64,000 nt of DNA. Source: Lachnospiraceae bacterium. Its GTDB lineage: Bacteria > Bacillota > Clostridia > Lachnospirales > Lachnospiraceae. The notes under the pieces are model-generated. The model saw only the letters and a program-made list of their open reading frames with translations. It had not been told where the DNA came from and ran no database searches. The position numbers and the translations under genes are program-made. The stretch spans positions 1 to 64,000 of the forward strand of contig JAJPWX010000099.1 of NCBI GenBank assembly GCA_021205755.1, read 5' to 3'. Below, one piece after another: positions 40,977-51,241 of the stretch (position 1 is its first letter; the number at the start of each line of letters is the position of its first letter).

Positions 40977-42758
40977 ATGTATTATTCAGATGATGTGATT
41001 GAAGAAGTGCGCCTGCGCAGCGACATTGTGAGTGTTGTCTCTGGTTATGTGAAGCTGCAGCGGCGGGGGAGTAACTATTTTGGTCTCTGCCCGTTTCACA
41101 ATGAAAAATCTCCTTCCTTTTCCGTCAGCCCGGGCAAGCAGATGTATTACTGCTTTGGCTGCGGGGCGGGCGGCGGTGTCTTCAATTTTATTATGGAGTA
41201 TGAAAATTATACGTTTCCGGAGGCGGTGCGCTTTCTGGCGGACCGCGCGGGCATTTCGCTTCCGGAGGAGGAGTATTCGGAAGAAGCCAGACGGGAGCGT
41301 GATAAACGGAGCAGTGTACTGGAGCTGAATAAGATTGCGGCGAAGTTTTATTATTTCCAGCTGCGTTCTCCGCAGGGGCAGCGCGGCATGGAGTATCTGA
41401 AGAACCGGGCGCTCTCTGATGAGACAATGAAGCACTTTGGCCTGGGATACGCCGGCCCGGACGGCAGTATGCTGTACCGCTATCTGAAAAAGCAGGGCTA
41501 TTCGGACGCACTTTTAAAGGATTCCGGGCTGATGCAGGTGAATGAACGGCAGGGTATGTATGACAAGTTCTGGAACCGGGTGATTTTTCCCATCATGGAT
41601 GTGAATAATAAGGTCATCGGCTTTGGCGGGCGCGTGATGGGAGACGGTAAGCCCAAATATCTGAACTCTCCGGAGACGGTTGTTTTTGATAAGAGCCGGA
41701 ATCTTTACGGACTGAATTTTGCGCGGACGTCGAAGGAGAAGAACCTGCTGGTGTGCGAGGGATATATGGATGTCATTTCCATGCATCAGGCAGGATTTAC
41801 GAATGCGGTAGCTTCGCTTGGCACGGCGCTGACCAGCCGGCATGCTTCCATTTTGAAACGCTATACGGACGAGGTGATTCTGACATATGACAGCGATGAG
41901 GCGGGCATCAAGGCCGCGCTGCGGGCAATTCCGCTTTTAAAGGAAGCGGGCGTGTCTACGCGTGTGCTTCACATGGCTCCCTATAAGGATCCCGATGAGT
42001 TTATTAAGGCGTTGGGGACAGATGCCTTTCGGGAACGGATTGCGCAGGCGGAAAACAGTTTTCTGTTTGAATTGTCTGTGATGGAAAAGTCATATGATAT
42101 GAAGGATCCGGATGGAAAGACCCGTTTTTTCCAGGCGGTGGCGGCAAAAATCGCCGGACTGGAGCTTGAGATTGAGCGGGAAAATTATATTGAGGCAGTG
42201 GTGGAACGTTATCAGACATCCTATGAGGGAATGCGCAAAATGGTGCTGAATGTTCTCATGCAGGGTGCTCCGGTGCGCACCGCGCCGCGTTCTCTGGAGC
42301 GGGAACGCCGCACAGAAAAGGATGACGGACTTTTGAAATCCCAGCGTCTGCTTCTGACCTGGCTGGTCGAATATCCGCAGCTTTATCCGGCGGTGTCATC
42401 GTATATCAGCCCGGAGGACTTTACGGAGCCGCTGTACCGGGAGGTGGCCTCTATGCTGTTTGATCAGCTTTCGAAAAATGAACGGAATCCGGCGCGGATT
42501 GTCAATCATTTTATGGACCCGGAACAACAAAGAATGGTTGCTCAGATTTTTAATACGGAGGTGCCGATTACATCCAGAGAAGAGGAGGAGAAAGCAGTCG
42601 CGGACACCGTCCGCAAGGTAATGACAGGGGCGGTGGAGCAGAAAAATGCTGCGCTTGCCCCGGGCGATTTGCAGGGACTCCAGTCATTGCTTGCAGCGAA
42701 AAAACGTCTGGAAGGGCTGTCGCGTCTGCATATTTCTCTTCCGGAGAGGAAAGAATGA
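40977..42758 (+). CDS. dnaG: DNA primase
   Basis: A 593-residue primase. The N-terminal zinc-binding domain has CPFHNEKSPSF and CFGC (about 39-65). The TOPRIM catalytic core contains VCEGYMDVISMHQ and LTYDSDEAG. A C-terminal helicase-binding domain follows. DnaG makes the RNA primers of lagging-strand replication. It stands in the classic dgt-dnaG-rpoD macromolecular-synthesis cluster. GAGGAGAATGAGACG precedes the ATG. Confidence 0.95.
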   Translation: MYYSDDVIEEVRLRSDIVSVVSGYVKLQRRGSNYFGLCPFHNEKSPSFSVSPGKQMYYCFGCGAGGGVFNFIMEYENYTFPEAVRFLADRAGISLPEEEYSEEARRERDKRSSVLELNKIAAKFYYFQLRSPQGQRGMEYLKNRALSDETMKHFGLGYAGPDGSMLYRYLKKQGYSDALLKDSGLMQVNERQGMYDKFWNRVIFPIMDVNNKVIGFGGRVMGDGKPKYLNSPETVVFDKSRNLYGLNFARTSKEKNLLVCEGYMDVISMHQAGFTNAVASLGTALTSRHASILKRYTDEVILTYDSDEAGIKAALRAIPLLKEAGVSTRVLHMAPYKDPDEFIKALGTDAFRERIAQAENSFLFELSVMEKSYDMKDPDGKTRFFQAVAAKIAGLELEIERENYIEAVVERYQTSYEGMRKMVLNVLMQGAPVRTAPRSLERERRTEKDDGLLKSQRLLLTWLVEYPQLYPAVSSYISPEDFTEPLYREVASMLFDQLSKNERNPARIVNHFMDPEQQRMVAQIFNTEVPITSREEEEKAVADTVRKVMTGAVEQKNAALAPGDLQGLQSLLAAKKRLEGLSRLHISLPERKE

Positions 42759-42804
42759 TATAGAACGAATCGTTATAAACATATAATATAAAGGCAGGAG
42801 TCGG

Positions 42805-43899
42805 ATGGATACGCGGAAAACAATTCCCGGAATCGAAACGGGCGGGTTACGAAAGCGGACGGATGGAGAGATACGGGAAGATAGTTTGCGGCGGGAGAAG
42901 GATTGGTCGTGGGCAGAAGCGGGAGATGACGTGCTGTGGAAGAAAGAAACCGAGGAAACCGTTGACGGCGCGGATGATCTGGAAGTGCTTACCGATGCAG
43001 ATTGTCTGGAAGTATTCGATGATGCGGATAATCTGGATACGGTTTCTGTATCGGACAATCTGGATGGAATTGCGCTGGACGATCCGGTGAGGATGTATCT
43101 GAAAGAAATTGGCCGTATCCGGCTTTTGAGTGCTGGAGAGGAAATGTTTTTGGCAAAGCGGATGAGTGAGGGCGATGAGATCGCGAAAGCCCGCCTGGCG
43201 GAAGCAAACCTCAGGCTGGTGGTCAGTATCGCGAAGCGTTACAGCGGACGTGGGATGCAGCTGCTGGATCTGGTACAGGAGGGAAACCTGGGGCTGATGA
43301 AAGCGGTGGACAAGTTTGACTACCGCAAAGGATATAAGTTCAGCACCTACGCAACGTGGTGGATACGCCAGGCAATCACGCGCGCAATCGCGGATCAGGC
43401 GCGAACCATCCGGATCCCGGTGCATATGGTAGAGACTATGAACCGTGTGACCCGGGCGTCCCGGCAGCTGCTTTTGGATCTTGGGCGGGAGCCGACGGCG
43501 GAGGAGATTGCCGCGGCCATCGCGATGGAGCCGGAGCGTGTCGCCGAGATTTTAAAGCTTGCGCAGGAGCCTGTGTCACTGGAAACACCGATTGGGGACG
43601 AGGAGGATACGCATCTCGGTGACTTTATCAGCGATGACAGTGCCCTGGTGCCGGCGGAAGCGGCGACTTTTACTGTGATGCAGGAGCAACTGGTGGAGGT
43701 TCTCTCAACACTGACCGAGCGGGAGCAGCGGGTGCTGCGCCTGAGGTTTGGCCTGGACGACGGCCGGGCGCGGACACTTGAGGAGGTTGGCAGAGAATTT
43801 TGCGTGACGCGTGAGCGCATTCGCCAGATTGAGGCCAAAGCGCTGCGCAAGCTGCGGCATCCGAGCCGGAGCCGGAAACTGAGAGATTATCTGGACTGA
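42805..43899 (+). CDS. rpoD: housekeeping RNA polymerase sigma factor
   Basis: A 364-residue sigma-A. Region 1.2 starts [21 protein letters not shown]; region 2 has [47 protein letters not shown]; region 4 ends [20 protein letters not shown]. The N-terminal approximately 90 residues are acidic and unlike typical region 1.1. This is the factor expected to read the -35/-10 promoters noted in the element. The stop overlaps the next coding block (TGATGG). Confidence 0.95.
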   Translation: MDTRKTIPGIETGGLRKRTDGEIREDSLRREKDWSWAEAGDDVLWKKETEETVDGADDLEVLTDADCLEVFDDADNLDTVSVSDNLDGIALDDPVRMYLKEIGRIRLLSAGEEMFLAKRMSEGDEIAKARLAEANLRLVVSIAKRYSGRGMQLLDLVQEGNLGLMKAVDKFDYRKGYKFSTYATWWIRQAITRAIADQARTIRIPVHMVETMNRVTRASRQLLLDLGREPTAEEIAAAIAMEPERVAEILKLAQEPVSLETPIGDEEDTHLGDFISDDSALVPAEAATFTVMQEQLVEVLSTLTEREQRVLRLRFGLDDGRARTLEEVGREFCVTRERIRQIEAKALRKLRHPSRSRKLRDYLD

Positions 43900-43910
43900 T
43901 GGAGGAGTTT

Positions 43911-44795
43911 ATGCAGTTATCAAAACGACTGGCGGCAGTCGCGGACATGGTGACGCCCGGGCTTGTCCTTGCGGACATCGGGACGGACCATGCGTACATA
44001 CCGATTTATCTGGTGGAGCGGCAGAGAATTCCGCGCGCAATTGCAGCGGATGTCAACCGCGGCCCGCTTGCGCGCGCCAGCGCACACATCCGGGAACATG
44101 CGCTGGAGAACGAAATCGAGACCCGGCTTTCTGATGGCCTGGCGGAATTTTCGCCGGGGGAAGCGCAGAGTATCGTAATTGCCGGGATGGGCGGAGCCCT
44201 GACGATTCGAATCCTGGAGAACGGCTGGAAGAAGGACGCTGCTTTTATGCAGGAGTGCCGAAAACCAGATGAACAAGAGTGCCGAATGCAGGATGGGCAG
44301 GAGTGTTACGAAGCGGATGTGCCAGAGTACCAGAAACCGGATGGACAGGCGTGGGGAACACAGATGGAGCTGATTTTACAGCCTCAGTCAGAAATCGCGC
44401 TGGTGCGTTCCTGGCTGGAGCAAAACGGCTGGGAGATTGTGCGGGAAAATATGGTCTTTGAAGACGGAAAATATTATCCGATGATGAAAGCAAAACGGCG
44501 TCCTGCATGCTCTATGTTTCTGCAGCCAGAGGGAGGATTTGAGTTCTTTACAGAAGAAAAAACAAATTCCTTTTCTGTGTCATCTGTGATGAGCGGGATA
44601 GAATTACAGTTTGGCCCCAGGCTTCTGGAAACGCGTCATCCCGTACTGCGGCAGTTTCTGTTGCATGAACGTGCGACGCAGGAGAGTGTTTTAAGGTCTC
44701 TGGAGCAGGGAAAAAGCGAAGCAGCCCGAGAGCGGGAAAGCGAGGTTCGAGCCAACATCGGGCGGATAAATGAGGCGCTGCGATTATATGAATAG
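43911..44795 (+). CDS. trmK: tRNA (adenine-22-N1)-methyltransferase
   Basis: A 294-residue TrmK-family SAM-dependent methyltransferase modifying A22 of tRNAs. LADIGTDHAYIPIYL is the SAM-binding GxGxD-like block, and VIAGMGGALTIRIL is the second core motif. An insertion near residue 110-145 contains three or four degenerate repeats of the type QECRxxDGQ, unusual for the family, so the protein is about 50 residues longer than usual. GGAGGAG precedes the ATG at 43911. Confidence 0.88.
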   Translation: MQLSKRLAAVADMVTPGLVLADIGTDHAYIPIYLVERQRIPRAIAADVNRGPLARASAHIREHALENEIETRLSDGLAEFSPGEAQSIVIAGMGGALTIRILENGWKKDAAFMQECRKPDEQECRMQDGQECYEADVPEYQKPDGQAWGTQMELILQPQSEIALVRSWLEQNGWEIVRENMVFEDGKYYPMMKAKRRPACSMFLQPEGGFEFFTEEKTNSFSVSSVMSGIELQFGPRLLETRHPVLRQFLLHERATQESVLRSLEQGKSEAARERESEVRANIGRINEALRLYE

Positions 44796-44828
44796 TCGGG
44801 TGTACCATAGCCCTTACGAGAAGCGTTT

Positions 44829-44881
44829 TATATGGGTTGGGCGACCTGCCGCCGAGCTTTGCGAAGGGGCGTTTCCATATA
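44829..44881. repeat. dispersed REP-like element, family B
   Basis: TATATGG (44829-44835) and CCATATA (44875-44881) enclose GGGCGACCTGCC, then GCGAAGGGGCGTTTCCAT. The same block recurs, with changes, at 62864-62906 inside the ABC transporter gene. Here it lies in the 150-base gap between trmK and the kinase gene, which holds nothing else I can assign. Confidence 0.6.
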
Positions 44882-44947
44882 TGATTTTGTATGAAAGGAC
44901 TTATTATGACCAATTAGGGCCAAGAAAAGAGAACGGGGGTATGGCAG

Positions 44948-46783
44948 ATGGAAGAAGCGAAAGAAAAACGGATTACTATATACGTAGAAGGGATACCGGA
45001 AAGCTATCCGGCGGGCGTTACGTTTCGGGAGATTGCGGCCGCGCATCAGAAGGATTTTCCATATTCCATTGTGCTGGTAAACGAGAACGGAAGACTGCGT
45101 GAGCTGGCGAAATCTCCGAGAAATGGCGGCCAGGTGCGCTTTGTGACGTTACAGGATAAAGCCGGGTGTGAGACCTATCGGCGTTCCCTGGTGCTTTTGA
45201 TGTTAAAAAGTATGTATTATGTAGTCGGAGACAATCGGAATATTGACTGCGTCAGTGTGCACTTTTCCGTCGGGGACAGTTACTACTGTACGATGCAGGG
45301 ACGGGCCGCGTTGACGGAAGAATTCTTAAGTGCAGTCAGAGGATATATGGAAAAGCTGGTGCGTGAGGCGGCTCCTATCCGCAAGAAAACCATCGCAACC
45401 TGGGAAGCGTGTGAAAAATTCCATGAGTACCGGATGTATGACAAAGAAGAATTGTTCCGCTACCGTCGTTCCTCAAAGGTAAATATCTACAATCTTGAAA
45501 ATTTTGAGGATTATTATTACGGATATATGCTTCCGGATGCCTCTTATCTGACCTGCTTTGATCTTCGCCTGTTCGAGGATGGTTTTCTGTTGTGCTTCCC
45601 GTCGCAGATGGAGCCGGACAGACTTTCAGATAATCTGCCGCAAATGGAAACAGACGAGCCATCTCCCCGTGCTTCGACGGATATCCTGCCCGAAGGGCGA
45701 GGATGCCACCCAGCGAGGGCAGATTGCGCCCGCGATTTAAGAAATGCTGCGTGCCTGGCAGACGTTCCGGAGGGAGCGCGGGCCGCGTATATCTCACACC
45801 ATAAGATCTGGCGGACACAAAAGGATGCAATCGAATGGGGGGCGCGCCTTGGCATCCCGACGGTCGGTGCCCTGAATACATATATCGTAAATCATCGCGT
45901 GAAAGATCTGATTATGATTCAGGAGGCGTATCACGAGAAAAAAATTGCCGAGATGGCAGCTCAGATTGCGGCGTCGCCCGAAAAGCGTGTGATCCTGATC
46001 GCGGGGCCATCCTCTTCCGGAAAAACAACCTTTTCCCACCGGCTTTCTACGCAGCTTTCCGTACACGGCCTGAAGCCGCACCCGATCGAGGCGGACAATT
46101 ATTTTGTGGACCGGGAACGTACGCCCATCGACGCGGACGGAAAACCGAACTATGAATGTCTGGAAGCAATCGATGTGGAAAAACTGAATGAGGACATGCT
46201 CGCGCTCCTGAAAGGAGAGTGTGTGGAACTCCCGACGTTTAACTTCAAGACCGGACGGCGCGAGTACAAAGGGAATACCACCAAGCTGGGAGCCCAGGAC
46301 ATCCTGATCATCGAGGGCATCCATTGTCTGAACGATCAGCTGACCTGGCGTTTGGATGCGGATCATAAGGTGAAAATCTACATTAGCGCCCTCACGCAGC
46401 TGAACATAGACGAACACAACCGGATACCGACGACAGATGGTCGGCTTCTTCGCCGGATGGTGCGTGACGCCCGCATGCGAGGTACGGATGCGCGGGGAAC
46501 CATTGCCATGTGGCCGTCCGTGCGCCGGGGCGAATCCAGCTACATTTTCCCATTCCAGGAATCCGCGGATTATATCTTTAACTCCACGCTGATTTATGAG
46601 CTGGCAGTGCTGAAGCAGTATGCGGAGCCCCTCCTTTTTTCTATCCGGCCGGAAGAGCCAGAGTACGAAGAGGCCAAGCGTTTGCTGAAATTTTTGGATT
46701 ATTTTCTGCCGATTCCGAGCGACGCAATTCCGAACAATTCTTTGATTCGTGAATTTATCGGGGGCGGGTGCTTTGAAAAATAA
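44948..46783 (+). CDS. TGS-domain uridine kinase-like nucleoside kinase
   Basis: A 611-residue protein. Residues 8-65 form a TGS-like domain (ITIYVEGIPESYPAGVTFREIAAAH), followed by a threonyl-tRNA-synthetase-like SAD region. The C-terminal 280 residues are a phosphoribulokinase/uridine kinase domain with Walker A LIAGPSSSGKTTFSHRL and the DNYFVDRERTP segment. Such fused proteins are widespread in Clostridia and phosphorylate nucleosides; the exact substrate is uncertain. The linker near 225-275 is unusually Pro/Arg/Ala-rich, and its DNA contains a CTGCCCTCG stretch reminiscent of the REP-like element. GGGGGTATGGCAG precedes the ATG. Confidence 0.85.
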   Translation: MEEAKEKRITIYVEGIPESYPAGVTFREIAAAHQKDFPYSIVLVNENGRLRELAKSPRNGGQVRFVTLQDKAGCETYRRSLVLLMLKSMYYVVGDNRNIDCVSVHFSVGDSYYCTMQGRAALTEEFLSAVRGYMEKLVREAAPIRKKTIATWEACEKFHEYRMYDKEELFRYRRSSKVNIYNLENFEDYYYGYMLPDASYLTCFDLRLFEDGFLLCFPSQMEPDRLSDNLPQMETDEPSPRASTDILPEGRGCHPARADCARDLRNAACLADVPEGARAAYISHHKIWRTQKDAIEWGARLGIPTVGALNTYIVNHRVKDLIMIQEAYHEKKIAEMAAQIAASPEKRVILIAGPSSSGKTTFSHRLSTQLSVHGLKPHPIEADNYFVDRERTPIDADGKPNYECLEAIDVEKLNEDMLALLKGECVELPTFNFKTGRREYKGNTTKLGAQDILIIEGIHCLNDQLTWRLDADHKVKIYISALTQLNIDEHNRIPTTDGRLLRRMVRDARMRGTDARGTIAMWPSVRRGESSYIFPFQESADYIFNSTLIYELAVLKQYAEPLLFSIRPEEPEYEEAKRLLKFLDYFLPIPSDAIPNNSLIREFIGGGCFEK

Positions 46784-46801
46784 GGACAGAGGAAGTTTTG
46801 A

Positions 46802-46830
46802 TTTACAAAAAAAATCGAATGTGATAGAAT
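46802..46830 (+). promoter_or_regulatory. rnpB promoter
   Basis: TTTACA (46802-46807) and TAGAAT (46825-46830) are 17 bp apart, placing the start at about 46837, the expected 5' end of RNase P RNA. Confidence 0.7.
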
Positions 46831-46837
46831 ACGCCAC

Positions 46838-47217
46838 GTAAGTGGGACAGGTGATCGCGGCTGGCAGAAGTCGAAAGACGCCAGACGAGGAAAGTCCGGG
46901 CTTCACAGGGCAGGGATGCCGGATAACGTCCGGCGGAGGCGACTCCAGGGACAGTGCAACAGAAATGAACCGCCGGCCTTCGGACCGGTAAGGGTGGAAG
47001 GGCAGTGTAAGAGACTACCGCGTCTCTGGCAACAGAGACGGCATATGTAAACCCCATCCGAAGCAAGACCGCATCGAGGCGAAAATCCTGCCCCGGATGA
47101 TCCGGGGCAGGGAACAGACGGCCCGTCAGCCTCAGGTAGGTCGCTCGAGCCTGTCGGCAACGGCAGGCCTGGATAGATGATCACCCACGACAGAACCCGG
47201 CTTATCGTCCCGCTTAC
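46838..47217 (+). ncRNA. rnpB: RNase P RNA
   Basis: The catalytic RNA of ribonuclease P, which trims tRNA 5' ends. The ends pair in P1: GTAAGTGGGAC (46838-46848) with GTCCCGCTTAC (47207-47217). Universal core pieces are GAGGAAAGTCCGGGCTTC (near 46888), ACAGAAATGAACC, AAGGGTGGAAGGG and the 3' CAGAACCCGGCTTATCG. The overall length of about 380 bases and order of helices fit the A-type bacterial structure. The strand is + and co-directional with its neighbours. Confidence 0.97.
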
Positions 47218-47276
47218 ATTTTAACCATTTCTTAAGAAAATCACAGAAAAACCATCATTTGTTTTCCAGAACGCTA

Positions 47277-47285
47277 TGCTATAAT
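47277..47285 (+). promoter_or_regulatory. extended -10 promoter of the surface-protein gene
   Basis: TGCTATAAT is an extended -10 sequence (TG, one base, TATAAT). A weak T-rich -35 (TTGTTT) lies 15-16 bp upstream. The leader before the ATG at 47346 would be about 55 bases. Confidence 0.6.
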
Positions 47286-47345
47286 CGCAGTATCTCAGAT
47301 GCCAAACCAATTTGCATGAAATGAGACGAAAGGTAGGGGTATACT

Positions 47346-50276
47346 ATGAAGAAAATGCAGAGAAAGATTTTAAGCCTGCTGCTTTGCTGCGTGATGGGGT
47401 GTGTTCCGGCAGCGCAGGTGATGGCGGCGACTTCTTACGATGCTTCCGCAGTAAGCGTGAGCGAGCAGAAGACCGTGCTCTTTCCGGGCGACAGCCTGAC
47501 AGGGGTTGCGGATGGCACGGTGATTACAATTACGAATGAGGAAGGAACGCTTAGCGCGGAGAACGGAACCTGGACGAATTCCTCAGATAAGGACACAGTC
47601 TATCAGGTGACTTATACAGATGCTGTGACCGCGGATGATGGTACAGTCACTCCGGCTTCGATCCAGCTGACACCGGCTGGCTATGTTCTGACTGTAGTGG
47701 ATGGTACGTCCGTGTCTGCATGGGCATCGGATCAGGGTGCGACGACCGAGAACCATTACACATTTACAGATGAAGAAAAAGCTGCTATGACAGAAGAGGA
47801 TCCGGATAAAGATATCGCGTATTATCAGAGCGGCGAGACAGTGACGATCACAGCGGCGGATCCGGATGAAGGTTATGAGTTCGCTGAGTGGGTGATTGAT
47901 GCAGAGGATGATGTGGTGATCACGGATCCGTCCAGTGCTGAGACGACGATTACTATGCCTGGCACAAAGCTTACGGTTACCGCTACTTATCAGGAGACCG
48001 CTTCGACAGCTGCTGAGGAGACAGAGGAAAGCACGGATGCAGCAGCAGACGGCAGTGCAGATGTGAATGCGGTTGATGGGAGTGCGGAAACAGGCGCTGA
48101 CAATACTGTAAATGAAACAGTATCTGACAGCTCTGCAGCAACCGTTGATACTCAGTCCAATACGACGGCAGATGTAAGTGATACAGGCAGTTCAGATACT
48201 TCCACGGATGTGGTTGTGGTTGGTGATGCGGCTGCTTCGACAGCGGATATTACTTATATGAATCTGACGGTTAATTATGATACGGGCACAGATGGTTACG
48301 CAAAGACCGAGAATCTTGTGTATGCGGAAGGAGATACAGTTACCCTGACGGCGGAGGATTTGGATGGTTATACATTCTCTTCCTGGTATGTGGCTTCCCT
48401 GAATGTGGCGCTGGATGACCTGTCCCAGCAGACGGTTATCTTTACGATGCCGTCAGCAGATGTGACCATTGTGGCCAGCTATGCGGCAGACACGATTACA
48501 GTAACAGATACATCGGCTTCGGCAGACACGACTACAACAACAGCCACAACGGATTCAACAGCCACAGCGGCTGCAGCGGATACGACCGATGAAACAGATG
48601 GTATTGTGGTGATTGATCTGACAGATGAAGCGACTGCTTCTGAGACGGCTGCGACGGAGTCAGAAACGGCAGCAACAGAGTCTGAGACTGCGGCAGCGAC
48701 ATATGCAGTGACGGTGGACGGTACACTCGTTGGCAATTATGCGGTCGGCGATACGGTGACGGTAGCGCAGCCGGCGGCTTCCACCGGAACGGTATTTTCC
48801 AGCTGGATGATTACGAATGACGCGGCGATTACCCTGACTGCGGCTGGTGATGGTACATGGACTTTCACGATGCCGGAGGGCGAGGTTACTCTTTCTGCGA
48901 TCTTCGATGTGGCTACCCATACGGTAACAGTGGTAAGCGGAACGACCGGCTCAGGCGCGACCACGGGTACGTTTGAATATGGCAGTACCGTGAGCATTGC
49001 CGCGGAAGAAGCTCCGGATGGAATGGAGTTTGACCACTGGTCAAGCACAGGTTCTGTGGAGGTTACATTTGCGAATGAGACTTCAGCGACAACAACTTTT
49101 ACCATGCCGGATGGCGACGTAGAGGTTACAGCGGTTTATGTAAGCCTGCCGAACACATATACAGTCAAGGTTTCCAACGGCCTTCTGGATGGCTCTTATA
49201 CCGAGCATTCTTATGAGGAAGGCACGCAGGTGACCGTGACGGCAAATGCGAGCGCGAGCGGTGAGGAATTCTCTGGCTGGACGGTTAATGACGGCGCGTA
49301 TGATCTTGGTGATGACGCGACTTCTTCCACTGTTACGGTGACGGTGACAGAGGATATGACCTTTGTGGCAAATTATGAAGGCGTTACTTACAGTGTCAGC
49401 CTGACAAATGGCACCGCGGATTATACCGAGAGTGTCGCGGGCACAGTGATTACGATTACAGCTGCGGAACCGGCAGCGGGTTATGCCTTTGATTATTGGA
49501 CTGTGGATACACAGAATGTGACTCTTACGGATGCGTCTGCTTCTACGACGACTTTCACGATGCCGTCTGCAGATGTGACATTGACAGCAGTTTATAAGCA
49601 GGTGCAGTACACAGTAACGGTAGAAAATGGCAGCACCAGCCAGACCTATTATTATTATGGCGACACGGTGACCATTTCCTCAAACTATCCGGCGAGCGGC
49701 AAAGAATTCAGCGCATGGACAGCGACGAGCGGCAATGTGACGTTTGCGGACGCTTCCAGAGCAACGACGACTTTCACAATGCCGGCAAGTGATGTAACTG
49801 TTTCAGCAACCTATGAGGATGGCCCGACCGCAGCGGATAACTATATCAGCGGCATTACCTCCGGCGGCTCCTATGTGGCGAATGAAAAGCTGACCTTTAC
49901 GCCAGTGGGCGCAGGTATGTCAAATACCAACCCGAATCCGGGCGACATCCGCTATGTGCCGACAGGATATTCGATTGGCAATGTTTCCAATACCTGGTCT
50001 TCATCCCCGTATGAGACTTCAATGTCAATCAAGTCGACCGGCGAGTATACGCTGAATGTGACCTTTGCGAGACAGGTTTATGACGGCAGCTCCTGGGTGG
50101 CGGATGGAACGACCTCTACGACCTCAGTTACATTCAACATCGTGACTTCTCTTGAATCTGTAGAGACCGGCGATTCTACTCCGCTCTTTGCAGTAGCGGC
50201 AGTGGCAATCGTGGCCTGCCTGATCTTCGTGATTCTGCTGGTCGTGTTTATCCGTAGAAGAAGAAGCGAGAGATAA
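47346..50276 (+). CDS. secreted surface protein with InlB-type repeats
   Basis: A 976-residue exported protein. The signal peptide ends near residue 28 (CCVMGCVPAAQVMAA). Seven modules of the divergent InlB B-repeat type follow, each with a GxxFxxW stretch, the TTxFTMP motif and a VxVxAxY end (for example EFDHWSSTGS and TTTFTMPDGDVEVTAVY). Thr/Ser/Ala-rich linkers separate the second and third modules. The C-terminal end has a membrane segment (FAVAAVAIVACLIFVILLVVF) then RRRRSER, so it is anchored by that helix rather than by an LPXTG sorting signal. A role in adhesion is likely but unproven. A perfect 16-bp terminator follows. Confidence 0.8.
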   Translation: MKKMQRKILSLLLCCVMGCVPAAQVMAATSYDASAVSVSEQKTVLFPGDSLTGVADGTVITITNEEGTLSAENGTWTNSSDKDTVYQVTYTDAVTADDGTVTPASIQLTPAGYVLTVVDGTSVSAWASDQGATTENHYTFTDEEKAAMTEEDPDKDIAYYQSGETVTITAADPDEGYEFAEWVIDAEDDVVITDPSSAETTITMPGTKLTVTATYQETASTAAEETEESTDAAADGSADVNAVDGSAETGADNTVNETVSDSSAATVDTQSNTTADVSDTGSSDTSTDVVVVGDAAASTADITYMNLTVNYDTGTDGYAKTENLVYAEGDTVTLTAEDLDGYTFSSWYVASLNVALDDLSQQTVIFTMPSADVTIVASYAADTITVTDTSASADTTTTTATTDSTATAAAADTTDETDGIVVIDLTDEATASETAATESETAATESETAAATYAVTVDGTLVGNYAVGDTVTVAQPAASTGTVFSSWMITNDAAITLTAAGDGTWTFTMPEGEVTLSAIFDVATHTVTVVSGTTGSGATTGTFEYGSTVSIAAEEAPDGMEFDHWSSTGSVEVTFANETSATTTFTMPDGDVEVTAVYVSLPNTYTVKVSNGLLDGSYTEHSYEEGTQVTVTANASASGEEFSGWTVNDGAYDLGDDATSSTVTVTVTEDMTFVANYEGVTYSVSLTNGTADYTESVAGTVITITAAEPAAGYAFDYWTVDTQNVTLTDASASTTTFTMPSADVTLTAVYKQVQYTVTVENGSTSQTYYYYGDTVTISSNYPASGKEFSAWTATSGNVTFADASRATTTFTMPASDVTVSATYEDGPTAADNYISGITSGGSYVANEKLTFTPVGAGMSNTNPNPGDIRYVPTGYSIGNVSNTWSSSPYETSMSIKSTGEYTLNVTFARQVYDGSSWVADGTTSTTSVTFNIVTSLESVETGDSTPLFAVAAVAIVACLIFVILLVVFIRRRRSER

Positions 50277-50307
50277 CAGAAAATAGATAACCATTCCGAA
50301 TGGTTTC

Positions 50308-50351
50308 GAAATCGGACAGAATGTGAAAGTGCATTCTGTCCGATTTCTGTT
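50308..50351 (+). terminator. strong rho-independent terminator
   Basis: GAAATCGGACAGAATG (50308-50323) pairs perfectly over 16 bp with CATTCTGTCCGATTTC (50332-50347) around an 8-base loop. T-rich sequence follows. It ends the surface-protein gene. Confidence 0.9.
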
Positions 50352-50411
50352 TTACAAGAGAATCTTTTTGTGATACTATAGCTGGAGACAGAGCGGGAAA
50401 GGAAGTGCTGC

Positions 50412-51137
50412 ATGAGAAAAAGAACTCTGACGTTAGGCAATTTTGTGCTGGCACTGATTGGCTTTCTGTTTTTGGTTAGCCTTTCTGTGACTTTGGTGCT
50501 GAATCTTCGCTGCATTTATTATTTTGATATCGGATACCTGGATCTGGAGAACGAGACTGGTTATTCAGAAGAGGTGATCCGAGCAAATTATGACGCGCTG
50601 ATTGATTATAATCTGTTGTTCAAAGGCGGGGACGAGTTGGAGTTTCCGGATTTTCCGATGTCGGAAAATGCGGCGACACATTTCAGAGAAGTAAAGAGGA
50701 TTTTTGTGGCGCTGCAGGTGATGCTGCTTGTGACTGGTGCGGCATTGGCGGTATTTGGTGCAGGGATAGCCATCCGGCGTAAGAGATTACGGAAAGAAAT
50801 GCCGCCGGAAAAGAAAAGCCGGCTTCAGCGGCAGTCCAGGCTTGCGGCGAATGCGGGAGCCCTGAAGCTATTGTCTGTTTTTACTTTTGCGATTCCGATT
50901 GTTCTGGGAATTCTGGCGGCTGCAAATTGGGATTCCTTTTTTGTGCGCTTCCATGAACTTTTTTTTAACAACGATTATTGGCTGTTTGACCCGGTTACAG
51001 ATCCGGTGATCCTGATTTTACCAGATGAATTTTTTGCGCATTGCGCCGCGGCGATCCTGTTATTTTTGTTCCTGAGTGGAATACTGACAGGGGTGCTGTA
51101 TGGGCGGCTGCGCCGGAAACCGGATAAGAAACTATAA
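50412..51137 (+). CDS. TIGR01906-family membrane protein
   Basis: A 241-residue integral membrane protein. The long first segment (LALIGFLFLVSLSVTLVLNL) is followed by an extracytoplasmic loop containing EEVIRANYDALIDYNLLF and HFREVKRIF, the pattern of TIGR01906. Three more membrane segments follow. The function of the family is unknown. GGAAAGGAAGTGCTGC precedes the ATG. Confidence 0.8.
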   Translation: MRKRTLTLGNFVLALIGFLFLVSLSVTLVLNLRCIYYFDIGYLDLENETGYSEEVIRANYDALIDYNLLFKGGDELEFPDFPMSENAATHFREVKRIFVALQVMLLVTGAALAVFGAGIAIRRKRLRKEMPPEKKSRLQRQSRLAANAGALKLLSVFTFAIPIVLGILAAANWDSFFVRFHELFFNNDYWLFDPVTDPVILILPDEFFAHCAAAILLFLFLSGILTGVLYGRLRRKPDKKL

Positions 51138-51241
51138 ACAATGCACGCAGACGCGCAGGGAAGGACTGCTTTGCAGCCTCGCGCATGGCGCAAAAGGAAA
51201 CGACGAATGCCGTTTTCTATATTGTAGAAAGGAAAAAGCAT

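Noticed and set aside
46903..47184. 93-residue frame antisense to rnpB
   Set aside because: It is fully explained by the RNase P RNA gene on the + strand.
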